Assembly: GCA_027335685.1 (NCBI GenBank)
Contig: DAHWHN010000006.1
Coordinates: 1-41,303 of the forward strand
Direction: 5' to 3'
Source: Acidimicrobiaceae bacterium
GTDB lineage: Bacteria; Actinomycetota; Acidimicrobiia; Acidimicrobiales; Bog-793
Length of the DNA: 41,303 nucleotides
Shown one piece after another: positions 39,392 to 41,303 of the stretch. Below the pieces are notes generated by a model that was given only the letters and a program-made list of their open reading frames with translations, did not search any database and was not told the DNA's origin. Made by a program: the position numbers and the translations under genes. Numbering within the stretch: position 1 is the stretch's first letter; every line of letters starts with the position of its first letter.

Positions 39392-40611
39392 GCTGGCTCG
39401 ACAACCTCCGGATCGCCGTGCACGGCATCCTCGCGAACAAGCTCCGGTCGCTGCTGACCGTGCTCGGGGTCCTGATCGGCGTGGGAGCCGTGATCATCCT
39501 CGTCGCCGTCGGCACGGGATCGTCGGCCGCTGTCCAGGCGCGCATCGACCGGCTCGGCACGAACACGATCACGGTGCTCAACCGCGGGTCGTTCGGCCGC
39601 GGCCCGTCGACGACGGCGACCCAGACCCAGCCGGCAGTGCTCACGCTCGCGGACGTCCAGGCGATCAGCAACCGGTCGCAGGCGCCTGACGTGGCCTCGG
39701 TCTCGCCGGTCATCTCGACGAGCGTGACGGCGACGTTCGGGGCGGCGACGACGACCGCGTCGGTCATCGGCAGCACGCCGTCCTACCTGACGGCCGACGA
39801 CTACACGGTCGAGGCCGGTAGCACGCTCACGAGCGAGGAGGTCTCGAGCAGGGCGCGCGACGTCCTCATCGGCCAGACCGTGCTGTCCGACCTGTTCGCG
39901 TCCGGCACGAACCCGATCGGTCAGAGCATCCAGCTCGACTCGGCGACGTTCAAGGTCGTCGGCGTGCTCGCGGCGAAGGGCACCTCGGGGGTGACGAACC
40001 AAGACGACGTCATCATCGCGCCCTACACAGCTGTCCAGGACGAGCTCACAGGAGAAGCCTCGACGTTCACCGAGCTTCTCGTCCAGGGCCGTTCGTCGAG
40101 CACCCTCGACCTCGCTGCGACCGAGGTGGAGGACATCCTCGCAGCTCAGGAGAACACGACCGTGGCAGACCTGCCGTTCACCATCGTGAACCAGGCGACC
40201 CTGCTCAGCACGGCGACGTCGACGTCGAGCACCTTCACCGTCCTCCTCGGCGCGGTCGCCGCCATCTCCTTGCTCGTCGGCGGGATCGGCGTGATGAACA
40301 TCATGCTCGTCTCGGTCACCGAGCGGACACGGGAGATCGGCATCCGCAAGGCGATCGGCGCGCCGAAGTCGGTCATCCTCGCGCAGTTCCTCTTCGAGGC
40401 CGTCGTGCTCTCGTTGCTCGGTGGGGCGTCGGGCGTCGTCGTCGGCCTGATCGGCTCGCGCTTTCGCATCGACGGCGTGCAACCCGTCGTCGCCACGTAC
40501 TCGATCGCCCTCGCGTTCGGCGTGTCGCTCGCCGTCGGGATCTTCTTCGGCTTCTACCCCGCGAACCGCGCCGCATCGCTCCGCCCGATCGACGCGCTGC
40601 GCTACGAATGA
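39388..40611 (+). CDS. MacB-type ABC transporter permease
   Basis: ILANKLRSLLTVLGVLIGVGAVIILVAVGTG ... VGGIGVMNIMLVSVTERTREIGIRKAIGAPKSVILAQFLFEAVVLSLLGG. Confidence 0.95.
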
Positions 40612-40627
40612 CGAAAGGGACCGACCG

Positions 40628-41284
<657 letters not shown>

Positions 41285-41303
41285 CACGATGCCGGTCGGG
41301 ACG

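Overview
High-GC, actinobacterial-looking chromosomal window (possibly Acidimicrobiia; inference only), densely coding. No tRNA, rRNA, CRISPR or transposase was recognised. Four blocks: (1) ~1-4.9 kb, a SUF Fe-S assembly operon on the minus strand in the order sufB - small Cys-rich ORF - sufD - Rieske protein - sufC. (2) ~5-9.2 kb, housekeeping and accessory genes (RodZ-C-like membrane protein, RmlC-like epimerase, MutY, DUF6941-like, methyltransferase). (3) ~9.2-31.1 kb, a large surface-polysaccharide cluster: flippase, GT2 and GT4 enzymes, two divergent GT-C-like paralogues, two coiled-coil+methyltransferase proteins, a GT4-GT4 fusion and two GT8-GT4 fusions. (4) ~31.2-41.3 kb, dienelactone hydrolase, an eIF2B-like protein, FumC, NlpC/P60 hydrolase, quinone oxidoreductase, and a MacAB-like ABC system with an FN3-containing adaptor followed by a DUF5666-like Gly/Ser protein. 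The most interesting signals are in block 3: a 65-bp, 2-mismatch inverted repeat flanking the divergent promoter of the GT-C paralogues; a perfect 66-bp direct repeat at a 168-bp (56-codon) period inside a coiled-coil methyltransferase, suggesting a length-tunable ruler; a (CCCAG)9 tract upstream of the second such protein; and a GT8-GT4 paralogue pair in which one GT8 domain has lost its DxD motif. All family calls come from reading motifs by eye; no searches were run.
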